From Streptomyces violaceusniger (GTDB lineage: Bacteria > Actinomycetota > Actinomycetes > Streptomycetales > Streptomycetaceae): a stretch of 64,000 nt of DNA. The stretch's first letter is position 1, and each line of letters starts with the position of its first letter. A model generated the notes under the pieces. The model was not told where the DNA came from and did not search any database. It saw only the letters and a list, made by a program, of their open reading frames with translations. The DNA is taken from positions 6,944,001-7,008,000 of the forward strand of contig BJHW01000001.1 in the NCBI GenBank assembly GCA_005405945.1. The letters are read 5' to 3'. This document shows positions 30,279-39,110 of the stretch, piece after piece. The translations under genes were made by a program, and so were the position numbers.

Positions 30279-31949
30279 TCACAGGGAGAACGGGATGTAG
30301 CACAGGGCCGCGAGGATCAGCGCGCCCCAGCCCAGCACGGCCGGACGGCGGTACCACGCCTCGTCGCCCGGCGCCGGCGGTTCGGCCACCCCGGGCGCGG
30401 TGGTGCCGTAGACCAGACCGGCCAGCGACTCCACCGGCTTGGGCTTGGTGAACGGCGTCAGCACGACCATCACCACCCCGCCGACCACGAACGCCACGAT
30501 GGCGGAGACGAAGTTGGCGCCCTGGTCGCTGGGGATGGCGATGACATCTCCCAGGTAGAGCCAGAAGTAGTTGATCATCGCGGCCACCGTGCCGCACAGC
30601 AGCCCCCAGAACCCGGCCGCGGCGGTGGCCCGCTTCCAGAACATCCCGATGATGAAGACGCAGAACAGCGGCACGTTGAAGAACGAGAACAGGGTCTGGA
30701 GGTAGTTCATGATGTTGCTGAACGAGGAGGCGATGAACGCCGTCCCCATACCGGCCAGCACCCCGATCGCCGTCACCACCCGCCCGGTCAGCAGGTAGTA
30801 CCCGTCCGGGCGGCCCTTTCGCACATACGCCCGCCAGATGTCGTTGGTGAACACCGTGTTGAACGACGACACATTGGCCGCCATGCCCGCCATGAAGGCG
30901 GCCAGCAGCCCGGTCACCGCGAGCCCCAGCACCCCGTTGGGCAGCAACTCGCTCATCAGCAGCGGAATCGCGTCGTTGTACTGCAGACCGCTCGTCTTCG
31001 AGCCGATGTCCGGCCGCATGACCAGAGCGATCAGCCCGGGAACCACCACGATCAGCGGGATGAACATCTTGGGGAACGCGGCGATCAGCGGGGTGCGCTG
31101 GGCGGCCGAGAGGTTCTTGGCCGACAGGGCGCGCTGCACCTCGGCGAAGTTGGTCGTCCAGTAGCCGAAGCTCAGACAGAAGCCGAGGCCCAGCACGATG
31201 GTCAGCCAGTTGGCCCCCAGCGGGTTGGACGAGCCGATGCCGGTGCCGCCCCAGGCGGAGACGAAATGGGGGCCGTGGGAGTCCGTGAGCGCGTCCTTGA
31301 GCCCGCCGAAGCCGCCGATCCGCCGGAGGCCGACGACGGTGAGCGGGATGAGGGCCGCCAGGATCACGAAGAACTGCAGCACCTCGTTGTAGATCGCCGA
31401 GGAGAGCCCGCCGAGGGTGATGTACGCGAGCACGAAGAGCCCCGCGACCACGATGGCCACCCACTGCGGCCAGCCCAGCAGCGCCTCCACCACGATCGCC
31501 ATCGCGTAGAGGTTCACCCCCGCGATCAGCACCGACGCGATCGAGAAGATGATCGAGCTGAGCAGGTGCGAGGACGGCCCGTAGCGGTGCAGCAGGAACT
31601 CGGGGACGGACCGTACCTTGGAACCGTAGTAGAACGGCATCATCACCAGGCCGAGGAAGACCATGGCCGGAATCGCCCCGACCCAGTACCAGTGCACGGT
31701 GTACACCCCGTACTGCGCGCCGTTGGCGGCCATCCCCAGGATCTCCAGGGCGCCCAGATTGGCGGCGACGAAGGCCAGACCGGTGACCCACGCGGGCAGC
31801 GACCGGCCGGAGAGAAAGAAGTCGAGGCTGGTCTTGACGCTCGCTCTGGCGGCGAATCCCACGCCGAGGACGACGGCGAAATAGAGGACCAGGATCGTGT
31901 AGTCGAGTGCGTTGGTGGGGAGCCGTAGCCCTTCGGCCAGATAGTGCAT
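30279..31949 (-). CDS. Sodium:solute symporter (SSS family), probable sugar uptake
   Basis: A 556-residue inner-membrane protein with about 14 helices and the SSS signature region (FGYWTTNFAEVQRALSAKNL). The N-terminal half has FFLSGRSLPAWVTGLAFVAA, as in SGLT-type carriers, and the later core LAAFMAGMAANVSSFNTVF is highly conserved. It couples Na+ entry to solute uptake. Divergent from galT across a 162-bp shared control region, so galactose or another gal-operon sugar is the likely substrate; this is inference from position. ATG at 31949 with GAGGCGAG upstream. Confidence 0.87.
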   Translation of the reverse strand: MHYLAEGLRLPTNALDYTILVLYFAVVLGVGFAARASVKTSLDFFLSGRSLPAWVTGLAFVAANLGALEILGMAANGAQYGVYTVHWYWVGAIPAMVFLGLVMMPFYYGSKVRSVPEFLLHRYGPSSHLLSSIIFSIASVLIAGVNLYAMAIVVEALLGWPQWVAIVVAGLFVLAYITLGGLSSAIYNEVLQFFVILAALIPLTVVGLRRIGGFGGLKDALTDSHGPHFVSAWGGTGIGSSNPLGANWLTIVLGLGFCLSFGYWTTNFAEVQRALSAKNLSAAQRTPLIAAFPKMFIPLIVVVPGLIALVMRPDIGSKTSGLQYNDAIPLLMSELLPNGVLGLAVTGLLAAFMAGMAANVSSFNTVFTNDIWRAYVRKGRPDGYYLLTGRVVTAIGVLAGMGTAFIASSFSNIMNYLQTLFSFFNVPLFCVFIIGMFWKRATAAAGFWGLLCGTVAAMINYFWLYLGDVIAIPSDQGANFVSAIVAFVVGGVVMVVLTPFTKPKPVESLAGLVYGTTAPGVAEPPAPGDEAWYRRPAVLGWGALILAALCYIPFSL

Positions 31950-31984
31950 GGTCTCGCCTCATCGCCTGAACGGAATGCACCAGA

Positions 31985-32066
31985 AACGTTCGGTGAACGT
32001 ATCCGAATTCTTGTGGTTTGTCCGAGCACCTACACCGCGCATTGACGGCGCTGTTGGCTTGTGGTT
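31985..32066. promoter_or_regulatory. Shared control region of the symporter and galTEK
   Basis: Inside the divergent spacer: an inverted repeat CGTTC-GGT-GAACG (31985-31997) and a direct repeat CTTGTGGTT at 32010-32018 and 32058-32066, 48 bp apart. Such a layout suits a sugar-responsive repressor controlling both directions. No matching regulator gene is adjacent. Confidence 0.45.
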
Positions 32067-32111
32067 CATTATGTTGAGTTGTGTTGGGTGCACCTGACAG
32101 GAGCTGGCGGA

Positions 32112-33155
32112 GTGAAGAAGACGGCGACGCGGCTCGCGGACGGACGCGAGCTGATCTATTACGACGCGCGCGACGACGCGGTGCGCGACGCCGTCGACCA
32201 GCGGCCGCTCGACCCCATCGCGACCCGCTCGGAGATCCGGCACGACCGCCTGCTCGGTGACCGGGTGGCGATCGCCTCCCACCGCCAGGCCCGCACCTAC
32301 CACCCGCCGGCCGACGAATGCCCGCTGTGCCCCTCCCGCGAGGGGCGGCACAGCGAGATCCCCGCCTCCGACTACGACGTCGTGGTCTTCGAGAACCGCT
32401 TCCCGTCGCTGGCCGGGGACTCGGGCCGGTGCGAGGTCGTGTGCTTCACCTCCGACCACGACGCCTCCTTCGCCGACCTCGACGCCCAACAGGCCGCTCT
32501 GGTGCTCGACGCCTGGACCGACCGCACCGCCGAGCTGGCCCAACACCCCGCCGTCGAGCAGGTCTTCTGCTTCGAGAACCGCGGCAAGGAGATCGGCGTC
32601 ACCCTCGGCCATCCGCACGGCCAGATCTACGGGTATCCCTTTGTGACCCCTCGTACACGGCTGATGCTCCGTTCGCTCGGCGAGCACCGTGAGGCCACTG
32701 GTCGGAATCTGTTCGATGATGTGGTCGCCGATGAGCTGGCCGACGGGCGCCGGGTGGTGCTCGACGGCGAGCACTGGGTCGCGTTCGTCCCCTACGCCGC
32801 CCACTGGCCCTACGAGGTGCACCTCTACCCGAAGCGGCGGGTCCCGGACCTGCCGTCGCTGGACGAGGCCGCGCGCACAGAGTTTCCACAGATGTATCTG
32901 GAACTCTTGAAGCGCTTCGACCGGATTTTCGGGGAGGGTGAGCCGCCCACGCCCTACATCTCCGCCTGGCACCAGGCGCCGTACCGCATGGCAGACCGCG
33001 GTGAATTCGCACTTCACCTCGAGCTTTTCACCATCCGCCGCACTTCCGGCAAGCTGAAGTTTCTCGCGGGTTCCGAATCCGGCATGAATGTGTTCATCAA
33101 CGATGTGCCGCCGGAGGCCGCGGCCGAGCGACTGCGAGAGGTAGCGAGCAAGTGA
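32112..33155 (+). CDS. galT: Galactose-1-phosphate uridylyltransferase
   Basis: A 347-residue HIT-superfamily enzyme of the Leloir pathway: UDP-glucose + galactose-1-phosphate to UDP-galactose + glucose-1-phosphate. The catalytic HPHGQ is in VTLGHPHGQIYGYP, the zinc Cys pair in DECPLCPSREG, and FENRFPSLAGD is family-typical. GTG start at 32112 with GGAG about 8 nt upstream. First gene of galT-galE-galK; its TGA overlaps the GTG of galE by 4 bp. Confidence 0.95.
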   Translation: MKKTATRLADGRELIYYDARDDAVRDAVDQRPLDPIATRSEIRHDRLLGDRVAIASHRQARTYHPPADECPLCPSREGRHSEIPASDYDVVVFENRFPSLAGDSGRCEVVCFTSDHDASFADLDAQQAALVLDAWTDRTAELAQHPAVEQVFCFENRGKEIGVTLGHPHGQIYGYPFVTPRTRLMLRSLGEHREATGRNLFDDVVADELADGRRVVLDGEHWVAFVPYAAHWPYEVHLYPKRRVPDLPSLDEAARTEFPQMYLELLKRFDRIFGEGEPPTPYISAWHQAPYRMADRGEFALHLELFTIRRTSGKLKFLAGSESGMNVFINDVPPEAAAERLREVASK

Positions 33156-34180
33156 GCAATGCGCAGCAGAAGAAGTACCTGGTCACCGGCGGTGCCGGCT
33201 ATGTCGGCAGCGTGGTCGCGGCGCATCTGCTCGAAGCCGGGCACCGGGTGACGGTGCTGGACGACCTGTCCACCGGGCACCGGGCCGGGGTCCCCGAGGG
33301 CGCGGAGTTCGTCGAGGGCCGCATCCAGGACGCCGCCAAGTGGCTCGACCCCTCCTATGACGGCGTGCTGCACTTCGCGGCGTTCTCCCAGGTCGGCGAG
33401 TCCGTCGTCAACCCCGAGAAGTACTGGGTCAACAATGTGGGCGGCACCACCGAGCTGCTCGCCGCGATGCGCGACGCCGGGGTGCGCACCCTCGTCTTCT
33501 CCTCCACCGCCGCCACCTACGGCGAGCCCGACCAGGTCCCGATCACCGAGGACCTCCCGACCGCGCCCACCAACCCCTATGGGGCCAGCAAGCTCGCCGT
33601 CGACCACATGATCAGCGGTGAGTGCGCCGCCCACGGCCTGGCCGCGGTCTCCCTGCGCTACTTCAACGTCGCGGGCGCCTACGGGGCGTACGGCGAGCGC
33701 CATGACCCCGAGTCCCACCTCATCCCCCTGGTGCTCCAGGTCGCCCAGGGCAAGCGCGAGGCCATCTCCGTCTTCGGCGACGACTACGCCACCCCCGACG
33801 GCACCTGCGTCCGCGACTACATCCACGTCGCCGACCTCGCCGACGCCCATCTGCTCGCCCTCGGCGCGGCCCTCCCGTCTCCCACCACCACCCTTGATGG
33901 AGGCGCTGCGCGCCGCGGAGTCAATCCCGGTGAGCATCTGATCTGCAACCTCGGCAACGGCAACGGCTTCTCCGTCCGCGAGGTCATCGAGACGGTGCGC
34001 CAGGTCACCGGCCACCCCATCCCGGAGATCGCCGCCCCGCGCCGCGGCGGCGACCCGGCGGTCCTGGTGGCCTCCGCCGAGCGTGCCAAGGAGCGCCTGG
34101 GCTGGCGCCCGACCCGCGCCGACCTGGCCGGAATCGTCGCGGACGCATGGGAGTTCGCGCAGCGGAGGGAGAGTCAGTGA
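33152..34180 (+). CDS. galE: UDP-glucose 4-epimerase
   Basis: A 342-residue extended SDR that interconverts UDP-galactose and UDP-glucose with bound NAD. N-terminal GGAGYVGSVVA binds NAD; the catalytic Tyr-x3-Lys is in NPYGASKLAVDHM and the Ser/Thr site in LVFSSTAATYG. RYFNVAGAYGAYGE and VRDYIHVADLADAH follow as expected. GTG start overlaps the galT stop; the TGA overlaps the galK GTG. UDP-galactose is also a precursor for wall polymers. Confidence 0.95.
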   Translation: MSNAQQKKYLVTGGAGYVGSVVAAHLLEAGHRVTVLDDLSTGHRAGVPEGAEFVEGRIQDAAKWLDPSYDGVLHFAAFSQVGESVVNPEKYWVNNVGGTTELLAAMRDAGVRTLVFSSTAATYGEPDQVPITEDLPTAPTNPYGASKLAVDHMISGECAAHGLAAVSLRYFNVAGAYGAYGERHDPESHLIPLVLQVAQGKREAISVFGDDYATPDGTCVRDYIHVADLADAHLLALGAALPSPTTTLDGGAARRGVNPGEHLICNLGNGNGFSVREVIETVRQVTGHPIPEIAAPRRGGDPAVLVASAERAKERLGWRPTRADLAGIVADAWEFAQRRESQ

Positions 34181-35379
34181 CGGACGAGCACGGCCCCGGG
34201 CGGGTCACGGCGGGGTTCCGCGAGGTCTACGGCACCGAGCCCGGCGGCGTCTGGGCGGCGCCGGGCCGGGTCAATCTGATCGGCGAGCACACCGACTACA
34301 ACGACGGCTTCGTGATGCCGCTCGCCCTGCCCCACACCTGCCTGGCGGCCGCCTCCCCGCGCACCGACGGGGTGCTGCGGCTGCACTCGGGCGATGTCCA
34401 GGGCGGGGTCGTCGAGCTGCGGGTCGAGGAGCTTTCGCCGGTCGCGGGCGGCGCCGGCGGCGGCGACCGCGGCGGCTGGGCGGCCTATCCGGCCGGAGTG
34501 GTCTGGGCGCTGCGCGAGGCGGGGCTGCTGACGGGCGGGGCCGGTGGTGCGGAGCTGCACTTCGAGTCCACCGTGCCCACCGGCGCCGGGCTGTCCTCGT
34601 CCGCCGCGCTGGAGGTCGTCACGGCCACCGCGCTCAACGACCTGTACGGGCTGGGGCTCACCCCGCCGCGCATCGCCCAGCTGTGCCAGCGCGCGGAGAA
34701 CGCCTTCGTGGGCGTGCCCTGCGGGATCATGGACCAGATGGCGTCGGCGTGCTGCACCGAGGGACACGCCCTCTTCCTCGACGCCCGCGATCTCACCCAG
34801 CGCCAGGTGCCGTTCGACCTGGCGGCCGAGGGGCTGCGGCTGCTGGTCGTGGACACCCGCGTCAAGCACGAGCTGGGCGACGGCGCCTACGCGAGCCGGC
34901 GCGCCGCGTGCGAGGCGGCCGCGCGGGCGCTCGGGGTGCGGGCGCTGCGGGACGTCCCCTTCGAGGGGCTGGACGCCACGCTCACCGAGCTGGAGCGGCT
35001 GGGCTGCGACACGGCCACCCGGCGGCGGGTGCGCCATGTGGTGACCGAGGACCGGCGGGTGGAGGAGGTCATCGAGCGGCTCGACGCGGGGGACACCCGG
35101 TCCATCGGGCCGGTGCTGACCGCCGGGCACGCCTCCTGCCGCGACGACTTCGAGATCTCCTGTGACGAGCTCGACCTGGTCGTGGAGACGGCGAACGCGG
35201 CGGGGGCGCTCGGGGCGCGGATGACCGGGGGCGGCTTCGGCGGCTCGGCCATCGTGCTGGTGGCGGAGGAGGACGCGGAGGCGGTGAGCAAGGCGGTGAC
35301 CGAGGCGTTCGGCGCGGCCGGGCACCGGGCGCCGCGGATCTTCCCGGCGGTGCCCAGTGCGGGGGCGCGACGGCTGTAG
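34177..35379 (+). CDS. galK: Galactokinase
   Basis: A 400-residue GHMP kinase phosphorylating galactose at C1 with ATP. The galactokinase signature is GRVNLIGEHTDYNDGFVMPL, the ATP loop is VPTGAGLSSSAALEV, and the C-terminal motif is ARMTGGGFGGSAIVLV. GTG at 34177 overlaps the galE stop (GTGA), so the operon is fully coupled. The end is followed by about 340 bp containing the control region of the next regulator. Confidence 0.95.
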   Translation: MTDEHGPGRVTAGFREVYGTEPGGVWAAPGRVNLIGEHTDYNDGFVMPLALPHTCLAAASPRTDGVLRLHSGDVQGGVVELRVEELSPVAGGAGGGDRGGWAAYPAGVVWALREAGLLTGGAGGAELHFESTVPTGAGLSSSAALEVVTATALNDLYGLGLTPPRIAQLCQRAENAFVGVPCGIMDQMASACCTEGHALFLDARDLTQRQVPFDLAAEGLRLLVVDTRVKHELGDGAYASRRAACEAAARALGVRALRDVPFEGLDATLTELERLGCDTATRRRVRHVVTEDRRVEEVIERLDAGDTRSIGPVLTAGHASCRDDFEISCDELDLVVETANAAGALGARMTGGGFGGSAIVLVAEEDAEAVSKAVTEAFGAAGHRAPRIFPAVPSAGARRL

Positions 35380-35719
35380 GGGCATCCCCACGGGCCCTTG
35401 TCGTCTTTCGGTAAAGTTTCGCCACTTGTGGACCCCCTAGGCCCCAAGAGTGAACAAGAAACCCACAGTGAACAGCCGAGAGCGGTCAGTTTCGCTAATC
35501 CGCTTCCTATCTGAGACCACGGCCTTACTCTGAGTACAGCGTCGGTGGGGGCCGACGCTTATCAGGGGGCGAGACAGTCAGGTACGACGCCCGGGGTGGG
35601 GTAGCGATCACGGCACGGCGGCGGCCGTCCGGGTTGTGGTGACCTCGCGCCGGGCGCCGTACCCGCACTGTTTCTCGGTGTATCCGGGATCTTTCATCCG
35701 GCGACGTGGGGGGTTGTCC

Positions 35720-36622
35720 GTGGCACGTATTCGGGTTCTCGTGGTCGACGACCATCGTATTTTCGCCGAGTCCTTGGCGGCCGCCCTCGCGGCGGAGCAG
35801 GACGTGGACGTGGCGGCGGCCGGAAGCGGTCCGGCGGCGCTGCGCTGTCTGGAGCGCGGAGCGGCGGAGGGGCGCCGCTTCGACGTCCTGCTGGTCGACG
35901 CCGACTTGGGCACGGCCGCCGACGGTGTGGGGCCGCCGCTTCCGGCGTCGGCCGAGCTGCCGTACGGCGGGGCGAACGGCACGGCGCACAACGGCATCCA
36001 TGGCGGGTCGCACGGTGGGGCCCATGGCGGCGCTCACGGTGGGGCCCATGGCGGGCCGCGCGGTGCGGCCCATGGCGGGCCCGCCCGGGCGGTGAACGGC
36101 CGGGCGGCCGACGGCATATGGCTCGTCGGCGCGGTCCGCTCCGCCCAGCCGGGGGTGCGCACCGTGGTGCTGGCCGAGCGCGACGATCCGCGCCGCGCGG
36201 CGGCGGCGCTCCAGGCCGGGGCGTCCGGCTGGGTCGCCAAGGACTGCTCACTGGTCCGGCTGCTCGCGGTCATCCGGGGGGTGCTGCGGGAGGAGACCCA
36301 TCTGCCGCCCGCTCTGCTCACCGGCGTCCTGCGGGAGTTGACGGCCGCCCGTAAGCACCGCACCGAAAGCGAGCGCCTGGTCGAGTCGCTGACGCCGCGT
36401 GAGCGGGAGGTGCTGCGCTGCATGGTGGCCGGACTCGGCCGTAAGGCCGTCGCCGAGCGGCTCTTCCTCTCCCCGCACACCGTCCGCACCCATATGCAGA
36501 ATGTGCTGGGCAAGCTGGGTGTGCACTCCACGCTCGCGGCCGTGGCGCTGGCCCGGCGGGCCGGTGTGGGCCCGGTCGACCTAGCCGGGGAGATTGTCGA
36601 ACGGGGCGGTCAGCTGGCGTAG
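35720..36622 (+). CDS. Orphan LuxR-type response regulator with Gly/His-rich insert
   Basis: A 300-residue regulator. Receiver: IRVLVVDDHRIFAESLAAAL and FDVLLVDADLG, with the phosphoacceptor Asp kept. Straight after this strand comes a Gly/His/Ala-rich insert of about 45 residues with repeated HGGAHGG units, where a receiver normally has only a short loop. The receiver then resumes (VRTVVLAERDDPRRAAAALQ) and ends with a LuxR HTH (SLTPREREVLRCMVAGLG, VRTHMQNVLGKLGVHSTL). GTG at 35720 behind a GGGGGG stretch. No kinase nearby. Its 3' end overlaps the convergent marR gene by 42 bp. Confidence 0.82.
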   Translation: MARIRVLVVDDHRIFAESLAAALAAEQDVDVAAAGSGPAALRCLERGAAEGRRFDVLLVDADLGTAADGVGPPLPASAELPYGGANGTAHNGIHGGSHGGAHGGAHGGAHGGPRGAAHGGPARAVNGRAADGIWLVGAVRSAQPGVRTVVLAERDDPRRAAAALQAGASGWVAKDCSLVRLLAVIRGVLREETHLPPALLTGVLRELTAARKHRTESERLVESLTPREREVLRCMVAGLGRKAVAERLFLSPHTVRTHMQNVLGKLGVHSTLAAVALARRAGVGPVDLAGEIVERGGQLA

Positions 36623-37077
36623 CAGCGCGGCCAGTTCGGCGCGCTGCGCCTGGGAGAGCTCGGCCAGGATGGCGTGCTCATGGTCCAGCAGCCCGGCCAG
36701 TGCCTGATCGGCGCGGTCACGCCCTTCGGCGGTCAGCCGGACCAGCACACCGCGCCGGTCACTGGGGTCGGGCCCCGCTCGACCAGCCCCTTCTTGGCGA
36801 GCCGGTCGATGCGGTTGGTCATGGTGCCCGAGGTGACCAGGGTCTGGGTCAGCAGCTGCCCGGGGGAGAGCTGGTACGGGGGCCCGGCCCGGCGCAGCGA
36901 GGTCAGGACGTCGAACTCCCATGGCTCCAGATTGTGCTCGGCGAAGGCGATCCGCCGTGCCCGGTCGAGATGGCGGGCGAGCCGGCTGACCCGGCTGAGC
37001 ACTTCGAGCGGTTCGACATCGAGGTCGGGGCGTTCCCGCCGCCACGCCGCGACCAGCCGATCGACCTCGTCCTCCAT
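36581..37077 (-). CDS. MarR-family transcriptional regulator (frameshifted in this assembly)
   Basis: About 165 residues after restoring one base in the C run at 36773-36776. Winged-helix dimeric repressor: PWEFDVLTSLRRAGPPYQLS, recognition helix LVTSGTMTNRIDRLAKKGLV, wing RRGVLVRLTAEGRDRADQAL and a C-terminal dimer helix. It is divergent from the methyltransferase gene, with a perfect 18-bp palindrome between them. Autoregulation and control of the methyltransferase are therefore likely. ATG at 37077. Confidence 0.87.
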
Positions 37078-37110
37078 GGCGATCAGTGTAGTGGGTCTGT
37101 CGACATGAAG

Positions 37111-37128
37111 TCTCTTGACATCAAGAGA
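37111..37128. promoter_or_regulatory. MarR operator candidate
   Basis: TCTCTTGACATCAAGAGA, a perfect 8+2+8 palindrome centred in the marR/methyltransferase divergent spacer, of the TCTTGA-xx-TCAAGA type bound by MarR proteins. It lies 34 bp upstream of the marR ATG, so binding should block its promoter. Confidence 0.75.
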
Positions 37129-37211
37129 TAATGTGGAGCACGGTAAGGCGCCGGGACGCGCAGGTGCGACCACGGCGTCTCGTATCGACCGTACCCGCAG
37201 GGGGACCGACC

Positions 37212-38036
37212 ATGACCACCGCGCCCAACTGGGACCCTCGGCAGTATCTGCGCCACGCCGGCCACCGCACCCGCCCCTTCCTGGACCTGCTGGCCCGCGT
37301 CCCCGAGCTGCCCACCGACCCCGGCCGCCCGCCCCGCATCGCCGACCTGGGCTGCGGTGCCGGCAACGTCACCGCCCTGCTCTTCGACCGCTGGCCCGAC
37401 GCCCAGGTCACCGGCCTGGACAGCTCCGCCGAGATGCTCGCCGAGGCCCAGCCCCTCGCGGGCCCCACCACCGGCGGCGGCCGCCTCGACCTCCGGCAGG
37501 CCGATGTGCGGAACTGGGCGCCGGACGAGCCCTACGGCCTGATCGTCTCCAACGCCGCCCTCCAGTGGGTCCCCGGCCACCCCGACGCCTTCCCCGCCTG
37601 GCTGGCCGGACTGCGCCCCGGCGGCACCCTCGCCTTCCAGGTCCCCGGCAACTTCACCGCCCCCAGCCACACCCTGCTGCGCGACCTGTGCAACGCACCC
37701 GAGTGGCGCGCCCGCCTCGCCGACCGCGTCCGCGACCCCGGTGGCGTCCTGGAGCCCACCGAGTACCTGGAGCGCCTGGCCGCGCTCGGCTGCGAGGTCG
37801 ACGCCTGGGAGACCACCTATGTGCAGATCCTGACCGGCCCCGACCCCGTCCTCGACTGGGTCAAGGGCACCGCCCTGCGCCCGGTCCTGACCGCCCTCGC
37901 CGACGACCCGCCCGCCCGCGACCGCTTCCTCACCACCTACGCCGCGCTCCTCCGCGACGCCTACCCCTCCACCCCCCACGGCACGGCCTTCCCCTTCCGT
38001 CGCATCTTCATCGTCGCCCACAAGGCCCAGCGGTGA
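37212..38036 (+). CDS. tam: Trans-aconitate 2-methyltransferase
   Basis: A 274-residue class I SAM methyltransferase. SAM motif I is RIADLGCGAGNVTALL, the acidic strand 2 is VTGLDSSAEML, and SNAALQWVPGHP with FQVPGNFTAPSH are typical of Tam. Tam esterifies trans-aconitate, a by-product that inhibits aconitase. ATG at 37212. Probably controlled by the divergent MarR protein. Its TGA overlaps the GTG of the VOC gene. Confidence 0.85.
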   Translation: MTTAPNWDPRQYLRHAGHRTRPFLDLLARVPELPTDPGRPPRIADLGCGAGNVTALLFDRWPDAQVTGLDSSAEMLAEAQPLAGPTTGGGRLDLRQADVRNWAPDEPYGLIVSNAALQWVPGHPDAFPAWLAGLRPGGTLAFQVPGNFTAPSHTLLRDLCNAPEWRARLADRVRDPGGVLEPTEYLERLAALGCEVDAWETTYVQILTGPDPVLDWVKGTALRPVLTALADDPPARDRFLTTYAALLRDAYPSTPHGTAFPFRRIFIVAHKAQR

Positions 38037-38395
38037 TCACAGCCCTGGACCACGTACAACTCGCCGCCCCACCCGGCAGCGAACCCGCCCTGCGCACCTA
38101 CTACGGCGAGGTGCTCGGCATGACCGAGATCCCCAAACCGGCCGCCCTCGCGGCCAACGGCGGCCTGTGGTTCGCCTGCGGCCCGGTCCAGCTGCACCTG
38201 GGCATCGACCCGGACTTCCGCCCCTCCCGCAAGGCGCACCCGGGCCTCAGGGTCGTCGGCATGGAGGCCTTCGCCGCCCGCCTCGCCGGGCATGGTGCCG
38301 AAGTCGTCTGGGACGAGAAATTGCCGGGGCACCGCCGCTTCTACTCCGAGGACCCGGTCGGGAACCGGCTGGAGTTCCTGGAGCCGATCGAGTGA
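38033..38395 (+). CDS. VOC (glyoxalase/bleomycin-resistance fold) protein
   Basis: A 120-residue single-domain VOC protein: ALDHVQLAAPPGSEPALRTY, then YGEVLGMTEIPKP, VQLHLGIDPDF, and the final strand FYSEDPVGNRLEFLEP with a metal-ligand Glu. Coupled to tam by a 4-bp overlap (GTGA), so co-regulated by the MarR system. Could be a lyase, dioxygenase or binding protein; substrate unknown. Confidence 0.85.
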   Translation: MITALDHVQLAAPPGSEPALRTYYGEVLGMTEIPKPAALAANGGLWFACGPVQLHLGIDPDFRPSRKAHPGLRVVGMEAFAARLAGHGAEVVWDEKLPGHRRFYSEDPVGNRLEFLEPIE

Positions 38396-38495
38396 AACCA
38401 CCCGATCGGATGATCGGCCCGGCTTCCGGCCCGCCGTCCCCCTACGGCCCGTAGTGTCCCGGTGTCGCCGGTGACGGCAGGAAGGAGGGATCACC

Positions 38496-39089
38496 GTGAC
38501 CGACCGTCCGGTTCCGGACATCCTTGACGGGCTGGTCTGGCAGGCGTGGAAGGCCATGGCGCCGCCCGAGGGTTTCCGCGCCGAGATCATTGATGAGGCC
38601 ATCGAGGTATCGCCCCCACGCCGACGACGCCATGCTGTGGTCGTCAACCGATTGCGTCTCGCTCTGACGTCCCAGTTGATCGGCGGCGACCATGCCTGCT
38701 ACCAAGGCGCCCATGTCATCCACCGCCGCAAGGTATGGATCCCCGACCTCTTCATCGCCCCCGAGTACCTTGACGAGATCCCCGACGAGGAAGATCTCGG
38801 AGTGGACGCGAGCGGCGTCCGGGCCGTCTTCGAGGTGGTCTCACCCGGCCGGGAGGCCCAGTCGCGCGACCGGGAGCGCAAGCGCCGGGCGTACGCCCGC
38901 GCGGGCATCCCGCTCTACGTCCTGATCGACGACTTCGACGGCGACGGCACGGTCGTCATCCTCACCGCACCCGACCCCGACAAGGCCGTCTACGCCGACG
39001 AGCACCGCGTCCCGTACGGCACCGATGCCGTCATTCCCGACGGCCCTGCCAAGGGCTTCGTCATCGGAGAGGCCATCGTCAGGCCATAG
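38496..39089 (+). CDS. Uma2 family (DUF820) PD-(D/E)xK endonuclease-like protein
   Basis: A 197-residue protein with the Uma2 layout: FRAEIIDEAIEVSPP at the start, VWIPDLFIAPEYL, AVFEVVSPGREAQSRDRERK, then AYARAGIPLYVLIDD. The PD...E-x-V...Lys pattern matches the restriction-endonuclease fold. Uma2 proteins are abundant in Streptomyces and cyanobacteria, function unproven. GTG at 38496 with GGAGG 7 nt upstream. Stands alone. Confidence 0.87.
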   Translation: MTDRPVPDILDGLVWQAWKAMAPPEGFRAEIIDEAIEVSPPRRRRHAVVVNRLRLALTSQLIGGDHACYQGAHVIHRRKVWIPDLFIAPEYLDEIPDEEDLGVDASGVRAVFEVVSPGREAQSRDRERKRRAYARAGIPLYVLIDDFDGDGTVVILTAPDPDKAVYADEHRVPYGTDAVIPDGPAKGFVIGEAIVRP

Positions 39090-39110
39090 CGGCACCGGGC
39101 CCGGCCGTCG

